The notes: generated by a model from the letters alone, not told the origin. A DNA stretch of 64,000 nt from Pseudomonas silvicola (GCF_026651855.1 NZ_CP093280.1:2210001-2274000), one strand, 5' to 3'; numbered from the stretch's first letter, positions 1-8,430 are shown. A program made the numbers and translations.

Positions 1-659
1 TGGGCCTAGGGCCTATATCCAGCATGACCAAGCTGGCGGAAAAAGTGGGAGTCCTCGTCGTTAACCTCGCCGATGTCGACGAGCGCGTGGATGCGTTTTC
101 ACTGTTCAACAAACGGCCCTTGATCGTTCGTAGCACTGCCAAAAGCAGCCCAGGCCGCCAGCGCTTCGATCTGGCTCATGAGCTCGGTCATTTGGTGATG
201 CATCAAGGCATCGAGACCGGCTGCCGGCACACAGAAGACCAGGCGAACCAGTTCGCAAGCGCGCTCTTGATGCCGCGAGCAAGCTTTGCTTCTGAGTTCC
301 CTGCCATGCGAGGTCGGTACCTTAACTGGCATGCTTTGAAGGAACTCAAGTTGCGCTGGAAGGTGAGTTTCAAGGCGCTGATTTATCGGGGTAGGGCGCT
401 TGATCTGCTCACTGCCGAGCAGGCGAAATCGGGGTTTACCCACCTCAGTCGCAAGGGATTCACCAAGTTTGAGGAATACGACGACCTTCTACCATTGGAG
501 GCCCCCATGCTCGTCCAGCGGGCTTTGGACTTGCTCGACTACACCAGTTGGAAGAAGGTGCTTGTTGCATCAGGACTGACGCCTGAATGGGTCAGTGGAC
601 GGTATCTGCTAAACATACCGGTTTCCCCGCTTCGACTTGTCAGAACTCATTCCGGATAG
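1..659 (+). CDS. XRE/ImmA-IrrE metallopeptidase family protein, 3' part (cut by window start)
   Basis: Partial gene; the frame stays open to the first base, and the residues before the first ATG (position 24) match the paralogue at 14713-15810 (GLGPISS here, GLGPLSN there), so the ATG at 24 is not the true start. The zinc-peptidase motif HELGH, followed by MHQG, is present (about residue 60 of the visible part). Proteins of this family join an N-terminal XRE helix-turn-helix to an ImmA/IrrE peptidase that usually cleaves a repressor in response to stress or phage signals. The missing part should carry the DNA-binding domain. It is very similar to the second copy in this island, which lies in the opposite orientation. 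The target is unknown. Confidence 0.85.
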   Translation, partial: GLGPISSMTKLAEKVGVLVVNLADVDERVDAFSLFNKRPLIVRSTAKSSPGRQRFDLAHELGHLVMHQGIETGCRHTEDQANQFASALLMPRASFASEFPAMRGRYLNWHALKELKLRWKVSFKALIYRGRALDLLTAEQAKSGFTHLSRKGFTKFEEYDDLLPLEAPMLVQRALDLLDYTSWKKVLVASGLTPEWVSGRYLLNIPVSPLRLVRTHSG

Positions 660-723
660 GGGAAAGAGCTGCAGGAACTGTCACGCACCGGTGTAGTCGC
701 GGCGCGCTCCAGATCCTGCTTAG

Positions 724-751
724 GTCATCCAGCATTCGCATCCTGGATGAC
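724..751. terminator. Hairpin between convergent genes
   Basis: A perfect 9-bp stem (GTCATCCAG / CTGGATGAC) with a 10-nt loop lies between the convergent ends of the ImmA/IrrE gene (659) and the ADP-ribosylglycohydrolase gene (785). There is no T-tract, so it is at best a weak or factor-assisted bidirectional terminator. Confidence 0.45.
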
Positions 752-784
752 CCGGATCCCCCCAATGGACTCTTCCCAAGTCAG

Positions 785-2599
785 TCAGGCCTGCTCTCTG
801 CGTTTGCTGCGCAGACGCGCCACACGCGCCTTCGCGATGATCGATGAGTAGGCCACGCAGAGATAAATTCCGTTAGGAAGTTCAGAAAGGTCTAACAGGT
901 GCTGGCCTATGACCGTTGGATCAAATGTCTTGATCGCCTCATTGGTCAGTGCATCCAGGTCGGGCGGGGCGGTGCTCTCTTGTGGCTGTCCACTGTAATG
1001 GTGACTGCCAGGCTCAAGATATTCCGTCTCGCGCGGAGCGACGTACTCAGCATGCGCCGTGGGTTGTACCGATTCTACGGGCTGTATCGACTCTAAAGGA
1101 GGAGCACTCAGCTCGGGCGATACATGATGACGTTCAATAGGCGCTTCAACGGCTGGTTGTTTCTCACTGACCGTAGTTGGCTCATCAAACATATCGACTG
1201 TATTACTCACCGGACGCGATGCCTTCCGAGTGTCGACTACAGCCTCTTCATTACCTGATAGTGCAGGGCGATAGCGAATGAGTAATGTCTGCCCCCAAGC
1301 ACCCTTAAACCATTGCCACACTGCCGATTTTTGTTTGCCGGAGAAGACTCGGCCAGACGGGGTAACCTTACCCAAGCCCAGGAGTTCAAAGCCTGCTGGC
1401 GTGACTTCCAGCGAATCAACTACAGCCCTAGGAGCTTGCCAGTAGAGCATATCTGGGTAGGTAAAGCTCTCAGCACGTCCACCTTGACTGATAGCGTACA
1501 GGCGCTTTGCTTCTTGGCGCAGGTAGGTTTCATCTTGGATTTCACCCAAGCATCTGACGTCTGGGTGTGCTGCGCCTATCAATGCACCCGCCATGGTCGC
1601 GATAGTATCAGTATCGCTGTTGAGCAAGTTTACGACCTGCTCAATGATCTCCTGGGAGCCCACTCGCTGGCCCAGAAGTGCTGCGACGTTTGCGAAGAGG
1701 GCACACTTGAGTCCTGAGCCTCTTTCTTCGGCGCTCAAACCCTTGTCGCCGGTCACTATCTCAACATAAAGCTCAGCAGGTGATGCCGATTTGTTGGCTA
1801 GGCAACTAACCGCGTTACCAACAGAAGCTTCCCATTCAGCCGCAACCTGATCCACAGCAATCTGAAGCGACGTGTTACTAGCCTTTTCCCACGTGGGCGC
1901 CCAAAACGTTGCGAGCTCCGAATCGCTTCTGATCAGAGAAGGGATACTCCGGATATCGGATGTAAATTGGAACCACTCCGTTTCACTGGGCACACGCCCG
2001 TGTTGGAATACGTGGGCTAGAGAAACTGCATGCACAACAGCCCCCGCGATACCTCGCATGTGGCCATGAGTACAAACGGCGTTGCGAATCACATCGACTA
2101 GATAGGAAGGCTTGTTTGTAACGTCTGCAGCGGCCCATACGTGAGGTTGGACGCGCATCGCTGCACCGTTGCCGCCACCATTCACATACCCGTTAAAGAA
2201 GTTGCTGAACCAGTTTGTGCTCCGATTGCAGAGTGAGCTCGCTGCTGACTTGCTTCCTCGTCCGGCTCCCAACGCATAGACCTGCCAAATAGGCAGTTCT
2301 ATTTTGGCAAATGCCTCCACATCAAAATATCCTTGACCAGAGATCGCGCGACTGGTCGAGAGACGCAGTTGAGTGTCGTCTGAGTAGCTTCCTGCGGGGA
2401 GGACGACCTGAGCGCCAAATCTTCCGCCAATAATCCTCTGCCATTGCTCCGTTCTGGTTGAGCGTGGCTGACCGAGTCGTTCCCTGACAAGGTTTTCGGA
2501 AGCAAGCTCCGTCGGGAATCCCATGGCGTCGCCGTAGGCTGCCCATAGCGCCGAGGAAATTGTGCGTTGCAGCCTATTTTCTGACATTGCTCTACTCAC
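785..2599 (-). CDS. ADP-ribosylglycohydrolase (ARH/DraG family) with long C-terminal extension
   Basis: 604 aa. The first ~370 residues show the ADP-ribosylglycohydrolase signature: GDAMGFPTE (about 23-31), SDDT (73-76), GNGAAMR (143-149), THGH (177-180) and SDTDT (328-332), the acidic residues that bind the two Mg ions. The family removes ADP-ribose from proteins or nucleic acids. After the catalytic domain come a short globular stretch, a Pro/Glu/Ser-rich low-complexity linker (about 465-550) and a conserved-looking 55-residue tail. The start codon overlaps the stop of the DarT-like gene (ATGA), so translation is coupled. Inferred role: reverse or neutralise ADP-ribosylation by the neighbouring transferase, as an antitoxin or reset enzyme. 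Family call is firm; substrate is inferred from context. Confidence 0.85.
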   Translation of the reverse strand: MSRAMSENRLQRTISSALWAAYGDAMGFPTELASENLVRERLGQPRSTRTEQWQRIIGGRFGAQVVLPAGSYSDDTQLRLSTSRAISGQGYFDVEAFAKIELPIWQVYALGAGRGSKSAASSLCNRSTNWFSNFFNGYVNGGGNGAAMRVQPHVWAAADVTNKPSYLVDVIRNAVCTHGHMRGIAGAVVHAVSLAHVFQHGRVPSETEWFQFTSDIRSIPSLIRSDSELATFWAPTWEKASNTSLQIAVDQVAAEWEASVGNAVSCLANKSASPAELYVEIVTGDKGLSAEERGSGLKCALFANVAALLGQRVGSQEIIEQVVNLLNSDTDTIATMAGALIGAAHPDVRCLGEIQDETYLRQEAKRLYAISQGGRAESFTYPDMLYWQAPRAVVDSLEVTPAGFELLGLGKVTPSGRVFSGKQKSAVWQWFKGAWGQTLLIRYRPALSGNEEAVVDTRKASRPVSNTVDMFDEPTTVSEKQPAVEAPIERHHVSPELSAPPLESIQPVESVQPTAHAEYVAPRETEYLEPGSHHYSGQPQESTAPPDLDALTNEAIKTFDPTVIGQHLLDLSELPNGIYLCVAYSSIIAKARVARLRSKRREQA

Positions 2600-3237
2600 C
2601 TGATCCCTTCAAACAGCTCTGGCCTAACCACTACGTTCACGGGGAAATGCCCCGTTGCAGCCATCTGACCCGCTAGCTCGTCACTGTCATTGTCGCAACG
2701 CACGTAGATACGTTGCAAATGGTCTGTCGACAGCTCCTGGGGGTACAGGATTTCGGCCTGGTTGCACGTCGGGAGATTTTTCGGATGATTGGCGGGGCGA
2801 TGTGAGTAATTTGCTTGGTACTGATGGATTGGGGTCTGGAATATGGCTTCCAACCCTTCAGGGCCCTTTGCACGCTCGACGTTGGTGTAGATGTTGTTCG
2901 TCGTCGTGAACCAGACATCATCATGAAGCAGTATTTCAGGCGTGAAATCCAGAATGCACCAGAAAAAATCCTTCTCCCTGTGCCAGCTTCCGGAGCACGT
3001 TCTGAAGAATGCGGTATTGATTTGGCTGACGGAAAGGTTGGCATAATCCAGCCAGGCCCGATCCTTGTCTCGGTAGCGCGCATTAGGTTGGAAGATGTGC
3101 TTGAGCTGTTGATCTGCGTTAAGGCGCTGGCGAGATTTAAGCGCCTTTGATGCGAAGAGCCCAAGGGAGCCGCGATTGGTGGTGAAGTGGAGGATGGACT
3201 CGATTCCGCGCTCCGCACTCAGCTGCTGAATAGTCAT
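2596..3237 (-). CDS. DarT-like (DUF4433) ADP-ribosyltransferase
   Basis: 213 aa, the usual size of DarT toxins, which ADP-ribosylate thymidine in single-stranded DNA. Supporting features: the N-terminal SILHFTT segment (about 14-20, NAD-binding HxT), a loop RDKDRAWLDYANLS (56-69), and a C-terminal AEILYP segment (161-166) whose Glu sits where the DarT catalytic glutamate lies in the family's 'AEfLvp' motif. Both ends overlap neighbours by ATGA (helicase stop/start at 3234-3237; ARH start at 2599), so three genes are translated as one coupled unit. A classical DarG macrodomain antitoxin is not visible; an ARH-family hydrolase takes that place. The assignment rests on recognised motifs; base specificity is unknown. 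Confidence 0.65.
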   Translation of the reverse strand: MTIQQLSAERGIESILHFTTNRGSLGLFASKALKSRQRLNADQQLKHIFQPNARYRDKDRAWLDYANLSVSQINTAFFRTCSGSWHREKDFFWCILDFTPEILLHDDVWFTTTNNIYTNVERAKGPEGLEAIFQTPIHQYQANYSHRPANHPKNLPTCNQAEILYPQELSTDHLQRIYVRCDNDSDELAGQMAATGHFPVNVVVRPELFEGIR

Positions 3238-4649
3238 ACGTCCCGGCCCTCATAAAGATCATCATCTACAAAATGCATAATGTCCGGCGCATCCGATGGC
3301 TTGAATCCAATCAGAACGCTTTCCCTGGCCCTTCCCACACCCATTGCGACCAGGCGGCGCAGCCGCGCTGAGGGTTCGTGTTCTGCCACATCGATTTGAT
3401 CCTCATCATCAGGCATGTCTACCTGAAGAACAGAACCGTCCAGGCCTATCATGATGACGTGATCGAACTCCAAGCCTTTGCTGGAGTGCAGCGTACACAG
3501 TGCAATGTTCTCAGGCCCCTCTGGCCATACAGGAGAGCCGGTCAGATTGACGAAGGGCAGGCCCGCACGATTCAGTGCGGGTATCAGATCCCGAAACCAG
3601 CCTTTGTAGTGCAAAAACGCTACAGATTGTTGGGTGAGATCAATGTCGCGGAGGAACTCTATCGCTCCGCGTACCTGATTCGGGTACGAGCCTTTCAAGA
3701 CGATCGGTTTCGGCCCATCAGCCCTTGCGGTGGCGTAATTTGGCATCGTCCCATTGTCGTCGATCGGAAGCCCTGTGAGCATGGCACTCGCGAACTGAGC
3801 AATCTGACGGGTGTTCCGGTAGTTTGTCTGCAGGGTATGGCTCTTTTCCGGGCGCAGGTTTACCCCTACCTCAACCCACGTGAAGTTGCGTGAGTAGATG
3901 CGCTGAGCACTATCGAGCACGAAGGTCACTGAGGCATCTGCCGAGCGCTGATTGAGCACCGCTCGCACCTCATTTGCCGAGAAATCCTGGGTCTCGTCCA
4001 CCACGATAACGTCGTATTGCTCAAGCTGGGTGTTGCTTAGGTCGCACGCCAGATCCCCCCAATCTACCCGTTCATGCTCTGCTTTAAATTCAAGGTAGGG
4101 GCGGATGACGAGCTCAAGCAGCTGCTGCCTGGCCGGACGTTCCATCCGAGGCGTCACGCCTCGTCCATCTCGACGTGCGGACAAGTAGTCGTCCAATTCA
4201 TCTATGTGGAAACGACCAAGAACGTACTGAGCTTCCTCAACAACGAATTCAGACTCAAGCCCGGCGGCAGCAGCGAGACGTCGCAGATGGGCTGATGCAA
4301 CCTCCAAATCGAGGATGTTCCGAGCGCCGGTCAAGCGCTGGGCCCACTTGTTGAAGGTGGCAATTTCCAGAGAAATGAGAGGCTCTTGACCCAGTTGCCG
4401 TTCGGTGAGTTCGTTGATATAGCCCCGAAGCGTTCTGTTGAATGTCAGAACCAGGACTTTGACAGGTCGAGGTTCGACTTGCCGGCGCGCGCGATTTAGA
4501 TAGAACGCCACGCTAGTGCGCAGCTTGAGGAGGGCTGTAGTCGTCTTCCCACTTCCCGCAGCCCCTCGAATCACGTCAACACCAGAGGTAACTCGGGAGA
4601 ACAGCGCAAGCTGCTCAGCCGTGGGTATAACGTCGATCAGCGCCTTCAT
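3234..4649 (-). CDS. Compact UvrD/Rep-like superfamily 1 helicase
   Basis: About 471 aa from the ATG at 4649, chosen because GGA lies 8 nt upstream; the frame is open to 4691. SF1A motifs are all recognisable: Walker A GAAGSGKT near residue 30, Ia VLTFNRTL, Walker B VDETQD near 220, a motif III-like LDSAQRIYS, TNYRNTRQI, TLHSSKGLEFDHV and the motif VI arginine in GVGRARE. So the ATPase looks intact. It is much shorter than UvrD or Rep, close in size to the helicase of Gabija (GajB), but no GajA nuclease is adjacent. It is the first gene of the coupled operon with DarT and ARH, suggesting it senses or remodels DNA ends or ssDNA for the transferase. Confidence 0.85.
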   Translation of the reverse strand: MKALIDVIPTAEQLALFSRVTSGVDVIRGAAGSGKTTTALLKLRTSVAFYLNRARRQVEPRPVKVLVLTFNRTLRGYINELTERQLGQEPLISLEIATFNKWAQRLTGARNILDLEVASAHLRRLAAAAGLESEFVVEEAQYVLGRFHIDELDDYLSARRDGRGVTPRMERPARQQLLELVIRPYLEFKAEHERVDWGDLACDLSNTQLEQYDVIVVDETQDFSANEVRAVLNQRSADASVTFVLDSAQRIYSRNFTWVEVGVNLRPEKSHTLQTNYRNTRQIAQFASAMLTGLPIDDNGTMPNYATARADGPKPIVLKGSYPNQVRGAIEFLRDIDLTQQSVAFLHYKGWFRDLIPALNRAGLPFVNLTGSPVWPEGPENIALCTLHSSKGLEFDHVIMIGLDGSVLQVDMPDDEDQIDVAEHEPSARLRRLVAMGVGRARESVLIGFKPSDAPDIMHFVDDDLYEGRDV

Positions 4650-4840
4650 CTTTGTATTCCATCCTTGGGAAAGCTCGAATCCTAGCACCAAATGGTGGCG
4701 TTACACTGGCACATCGCAATATTTTGTGAAATCGAAGGGTGCAGTCGGTAACGCCCGAATCGCCGCTGGCCGTAGATGCGGATCTGCGCTAAGAAATTTG
4801 GTTTTAGGCGTACAAGCGGATAAGGGCGGAGGCGGCATCA

Positions 4841-4951
4841 ATGCCAAACTCCTTCGAAGCCCCGTACACCATCGCCAAGCGTGCCCCGCACATGGACGAG
4901 CTCGTAATGGCACCGGGCTCCGCAATTGAGCCGGCCTGGATGTCGGGCTAG
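4841..4951 (+). CDS. Possible small ORF (36 aa)
   Basis: ATG at 4841 follows a GGAGG sequence with an 8-nt gap; the frame ends with TAG at 4949-4951, at the 3' end of the convergent XRE gene. The peptide resembles nothing I recognise. It sits in the 300-bp gap between the helicase start and the regulator. Only the ribosome-binding site supports it, so it may be chance or a gene remnant. Confidence 0.2.
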   Translation: MPNSFEAPYTIAKRAPHMDELVMAPGSAIEPAWMSG

Positions 4952-5403
4952 CCCTTAAGCCAGTACTTATCAACGGTAGAGCGGCTGACCCCCAGTTGAC
5001 GTACGACCACCATCTTCGCATGTCCTTCAGCCTGCAGCTTCCTGACAGCCTCCATGGTTTCATCCGCGCGTTTTCCGCGTACACCCCTCACTGCCGATTC
5101 CTGAGGCGAGCTCCTGAGCCCACCAGAGCCAATGAGGCGATCAACGTGGACATCCCAAGATGCCTTGTAAGCACTCAGGTCAATGCCGCGCAGCCGAGCC
5201 TCCACAGCCAAGAGCACTTGGCTGGTCGGAATCCCAAGCAGCTCACAGAGGGAATGCAGCTTGATCGCCGTTATGGCTTGTTGGCCCTGTTCAACCTTGG
5301 CCAGATGAGGCCTGCTCAATACCTCGGCGCATGCTTCGCGGGTCAGGCCTGCCGCGACACGAAGCTCGCGCAACACCTGGCCTAATATTGGCTGGAATCC
5401 CAT
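4948..5403 (-). CDS. XRE-family regulator with second C-terminal helix-turn-helix
   Basis: 151 aa. The N-terminal half is an XRE/Cro HTH (LRELRVAAGLTREACAEVLS through HLAKVEQG, about 12-40). The C-terminal ~35 residues (AVRKLQAEGHAKMVVVRQLG and the following SRSTVDKYW) look like a resolvase/Hin-type HTH, so it may contact DNA twice. It lies upstream of the helicase-DarT-ARH operon on the same strand, separated by about 300 bp. It could be the operon regulator, but the gap and lack of a visible operator leave this open. Confidence 0.7.
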   Translation of the reverse strand: MGFQPILGQVLRELRVAAGLTREACAEVLSRPHLAKVEQGQQAITAIKLHSLCELLGIPTSQVLLAVEARLRGIDLSAYKASWDVHVDRLIGSGGLRSSPQESAVRGVRGKRADETMEAVRKLQAEGHAKMVVVRQLGVSRSTVDKYWLKG

Positions 5404-5520
5404 CTCTTGGATGTGCTCACAAAAGAAGAGAATGAAGCCACGCTTTGACGCCCAGCATCGTCAACGTATACCATTCATTAAATATGCGTTCCCAACATTC
5501 AATAAACGGTAAATCGACTT

Positions 5521-6258
5521 ATGCGGCTGCTAGCGATGTCAGATCTGCACGTCGAGTTTGAGCCCGTTGAGCTGCCCGATCCATCTATGTATGACGTCGC
5601 GGTTCTCGCAGGGGACATCAACATTAAGGGGCGAAGCTCAGATTGGGCTGGCGAGCATTTTTCGAAAACGACGATTTTGGTGGCCGGCAATCATGAATTC
5701 TATAAGTCGAGCTGGGATAAAACGCTTGGTCGCTTGAACTCATCCAGCGCCCCGCACGTGCATTTTCTGGAGCAGCGCACACTGGTTTTGCAGGGTGTGC
5801 GATTTATAGGCTGTACAGGCTGGGCCGATTTTGAAGGCACGGGGAACGCGCCATTGGCGATGATGGAAGCCCGAGCACTGATGAATGATTACAAAGTCAT
5901 CCGGGTCGAGCCGCAGTATCGAACCTTGGTTCCTCAGCAGACCCGGCGAGTTGCCCAGCAGTCGCGTGAGTGGCTACGTAGTGAGCTGGAGCAACCGTTT
6001 GACGGCAAGACGGTGGTGGTCACGCATTTCCCACCGCTGATGCATTTCGTTCCTGACTACGGCAAGCATCCGCATTTGCGCGCCGCTTATGGCAACAATT
6101 GGCAAGAGTTCCTGGAAATGAAAATCGATCTCTGGGTGTTCGGGCACACACACATGCCAGTGGACGAAATCATTAACGGGATCAGGTTTCTGTCCAACCC
6201 CAGAGGGTATCCGGGGGAAGGGGTGGATTTCGACGACCGGTGCGTAATCACGTTATGA
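5521..6258 (+). CDS. Calcineurin-like metallophosphoesterase
   Basis: 245 aa. Metallophosphoesterase motifs appear in order: SDLH (residues 7-10), AGDIN (near 30), GNHEF (near 60), VTHFPP (near 175) and GHTH (near 205). These residues bind the two metals, so the enzyme should be active as a phosphodiesterase or phosphatase; substrate unknown. The stop codon overlaps the start of the next small gene (ATGA), so they form a unit. Located in the defence-rich island; no nuclease partner such as SbcC is present. Confidence 0.85.
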   Translation: MRLLAMSDLHVEFEPVELPDPSMYDVAVLAGDINIKGRSSDWAGEHFSKTTILVAGNHEFYKSSWDKTLGRLNSSSAPHVHFLEQRTLVLQGVRFIGCTGWADFEGTGNAPLAMMEARALMNDYKVIRVEPQYRTLVPQQTRRVAQQSREWLRSELEQPFDGKTVVVTHFPPLMHFVPDYGKHPHLRAAYGNNWQEFLEMKIDLWVFGHTHMPVDEIINGIRFLSNPRGYPGEGVDFDDRCVITL

Positions 6259-6620
6259 ACAGCTGGCGATGGCCGGCAGAGGATTTTCAATTGTATTTTC
6301 CACCCCAGCTGATTGAGGCCACAAAGATCGCCTTTGATGAGCCGATCAGTGGCTATTTGCTTGATGCTCGCCCAGCAGGCGCAGGCCTTAAGGCGGCCAT
6401 GTTCTTCGACATCCACGCACGATCCGGCAATGGCGACACCGTCATCATGGACGACATAGCGAAGATGGAAGAACAGCAGGGCTACACCATTGCGGTTACC
6501 GTTCGGGGCGAGTGGTACGTAATCGTGAGCTTCCTGTTGTTTTTGGTCGAGGAAGTCGATGGAGCGGAGCAGACAGTGGTGCTTTCTATGACGCGGAACG
6601 CTGACAGCTCGAACTCGTAG
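6255..6620 (+). CDS. Hypothetical protein coupled to metallophosphoesterase
   Basis: About 121 aa when started at the ATG at 6255, which overlaps the phosphoesterase stop as ATGA. A longer frame opens at 6240. No family recognised. A hydrophobic stretch (WYVIVSFLLFLVEEV) sits in the second half. Translational coupling is the main evidence that it is a gene and works with the phosphoesterase. Confidence 0.6.
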   Translation: MNSWRWPAEDFQLYFPPQLIEATKIAFDEPISGYLLDARPAGAGLKAAMFFDIHARSGNGDTVIMDDIAKMEEQQGYTIAVTVRGEWYVIVSFLLFLVEEVDGAEQTVVLSMTRNADSSNS

Positions 6621-6669
6621 CCACTGCCCTCACAATCATATTGTCACCACTTTTGGAAAAGGGATATCC

Positions 6670-7059
6670 ATGTCGGACTTCGATGTACAGGACATGATCG
6701 GCCCGAGCGTCGTGATGTCAGGAAGCGACGTTGGGCTTGAAGAGGCCATTCGGGTCACTCGGGAGAGATTTCCCGATTCCAGTTTTTGCGTGGTCAGGGA
6801 GTGGGTTTGGCTCGACCTGGATGCGCCTGATCTTGTCGTTGAAGAACTGGTTTTAGAGCGTAAACAGCCAGTGATGCTGTTGGTTTTCGATGTGCTATTC
6901 GATAGCTCTACGACCTCCAATACTCACTGGTTTCGCTCGACGCCTTTGATCGAGTTTAGCGATGGCATGTTCTTCCATACGGCGAACAAGCTCTATGTCC
7001 TGCTGGGTCATGGCCGACGCAAATCCATGGCGCTCTCAGCTGTCGTGAGATTGTTTTGA
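6670..7059 (+). CDS. Hypothetical protein, DUF6957-like
   Basis: 129 aa, start ATG at 6670 with a purine-rich sequence (GGAAAAGGG) upstream. It has a layout I associate with DUF6957 proteins of Pseudomonas islands and plasmids: an early ERFPDSSFCVVREWVWLD segment and a late WFRSTPLIEFSDGMFFHT segment, ending in a basic tail. Function unknown; the family name is from memory and moderately sure. It follows the phosphoesterase pair on the same strand after a 50-bp gap. Confidence 0.55.
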   Translation: MSDFDVQDMIGPSVVMSGSDVGLEEAIRVTRERFPDSSFCVVREWVWLDLDAPDLVVEELVLERKQPVMLLVFDVLFDSSTTSNTHWFRSTPLIEFSDGMFFHTANKLYVLLGHGRRKSMALSAVVRLF

Positions 7060-7093
7060 GCCAGGTTATTTATACCCAAGAGGCTCGCGCCTT

Positions 7094-7738
7094 ATGATCA
7101 ATGCAGTCGTGTTCGACGCGTTCGGCACCACCGTGCGGATCGGACAGCGCACGAACCCTTATCGCGAGCTGATGCGTGAGGGGCGCCGTCGAGGCATTCC
7201 ACTCACACCGGAAAGTGCAAATATTGCGATGACGACGACTCTCTCATTCGATGACCTGGCTTCATCGTTGGGCATCTCGCTGACGCCGTCCAAGCGCGAG
7301 GAATTGCATCGAAGGCTGGAGATAGAGCTCTCTTCGATTGAGCCGTATCCGGACGCAGTTGAGGCGATATCACGGTTGAACGAGGCAAACATCAAAACCG
7401 GACTTTGCTCAAATCTTGCCAGCCCTTATGGGCCGAAAGTCCGGGAAATCTTTTCGCATATGGATGGCTACGCCTTCAGCTACGAGGTGGGGGTTCCGAA
7501 ACCCGATGCGCGTATTTACCGGTCAATCTGCGGCGAGATGGACGTCGAGCCTGGTCATTATTTCGATGATGCACTGGGCCGCGTGCTGATGATCGGAGAT
7601 TCGCAACGGTGCGACCGTGATGGGCCACGCGGTGTTGGAATCTCCGGGTTTTATCTGGATCGTACAGGTCGTGGGCAAATCCATGACCTTGTCCAGTTCG
7701 CCCGGATGGTAATCGGCAGCAACCGCCCCAAGCCTTGA
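7094..7738 (+). CDS. HAD-superfamily hydrolase
   Basis: 214 aa. HAD motif I VFDAFGT (7-13) carries one expected aspartate and Ala where many phosphatases have a residue before the second Asp (DAFGT as in haloacid dehalogenase-type proteins). Motif II is LCSNLAS (near 103), the motif III lysine lies in VGVPKPD (near 137) and motif IV in MIGDSQRCDRDGP (near 173). The cap is the small helical type after motif I. It is likely a phosphatase or dehalogenase-like hydrolase of small molecules. Same strand as the phosphoesterase group, 35 bp downstream, possibly co-transcribed. It converges with the KwaB-like pseudogene. Confidence 0.85.
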   Translation: MINAVVFDAFGTTVRIGQRTNPYRELMREGRRRGIPLTPESANIAMTTTLSFDDLASSLGISLTPSKREELHRRLEIELSSIEPYPDAVEAISRLNEANIKTGLCSNLASPYGPKVREIFSHMDGYAFSYEVGVPKPDARIYRSICGEMDVEPGHYFDDALGRVLMIGDSQRCDRDGPRGVGISGFYLDRTGRGQIHDLVQFARMVIGSNRPKP

Positions 7739-7762
7739 GCGCAAGCAACCGCTTGCTGCCCA

Positions 7763-8430
7763 TTACTTTGCAACCGGGCTCGCTGAGGGGACGTCGAAGT
7801 CGTCCCCAGTCATCTCAGAATGCAGGCGGTGATTCAGAAGCACTTGGATGATCGTTCTGACCGACTCTGGCGATGGGACGATTTTGCCGTTGGCGTCAAA
7901 GTCGATTTTCCAATTTCGCGTCAGATTGACGGCCTGCAATTTAGCCATGAAGTTGGCATCGCTGTAGTAGGCTCGCTGTTGAACAACTGCCATGCGTCGC
8001 AGGTGCATGGTGTTGGTGCCAACGTGTTCGATCAGCAGCGCCATGTCCGAGAAAACACCTTGGAAGGTGGCGTCCGCCTGCAGCTGTGTGAACGAGCTAA
8101 TGTAGGTCTGCTTATACTCCAGAAGGGATTCGAAGTTTGTGGCCGGTTGGCCACCAGAATGTCCCCATTCAGCACAAAAAAGTTGAAGGTCTTGGTGATG
8201 GCAAACGTCTCGTCATCAGCGAGGTCGAGACGATTTTCACGCAAGACCAAGTTGATGCGCTGTTTTCGCTTCTTGACCTGCCAATCGCCCGGAAGCTTGC
8301 AGACGCAATACAACACGTCATCGCCATGAGCAAAGCGTGCGAGGTACCGACGCTGTGGTTCATTATCTACCTGCAGATTGGCGGCCTCCGCACTTTCCCA
8401 TCCTTCCCCGACGCGTCGCTTAATGAGCAA
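7763..8430 (-). pseudogene. KwaB-like (DUF4868) gene with a frameshift
   Basis: Two overlapping frames together give one DUF4868 protein. The first (8430 down to about 8145) runs to NFFVLNGDILVANRP and then loses homology. Shifting by one base near 8140-8145 restores NFESLLEYKQTYISSF and continues through MALLIEHVG to the C-terminus (7763), which has the HSEMTGDDFDVPS ending typical of KwaB. A one-base deletion (or two-base insertion) explains it. Start uncertain: TTG at 8430 or a short upstream ATG peptide in another frame. KwaB binds DNA and acts with membrane protein KwaA in Kiwa; no KwaA is seen here. It lies 30 bp after the SIR2 gene, so they were probably one operon. Confidence 0.7.

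Noticed and set aside
785-3237. Classical DarTG toxin-antitoxin pair
   Set aside because: No macrodomain DarG; the neighbour is an ARH-type hydrolase.
3234-4649. Gabija system
   Set aside because: The helicase resembles GajB in size and type, but no OLD-family GajA nuclease is adjacent; DarT and ARH are.
7763-8430. Complete Kiwa system
   Set aside because: Only a KwaB-like gene is seen, it is frameshifted and no KwaA membrane protein lies nearby.
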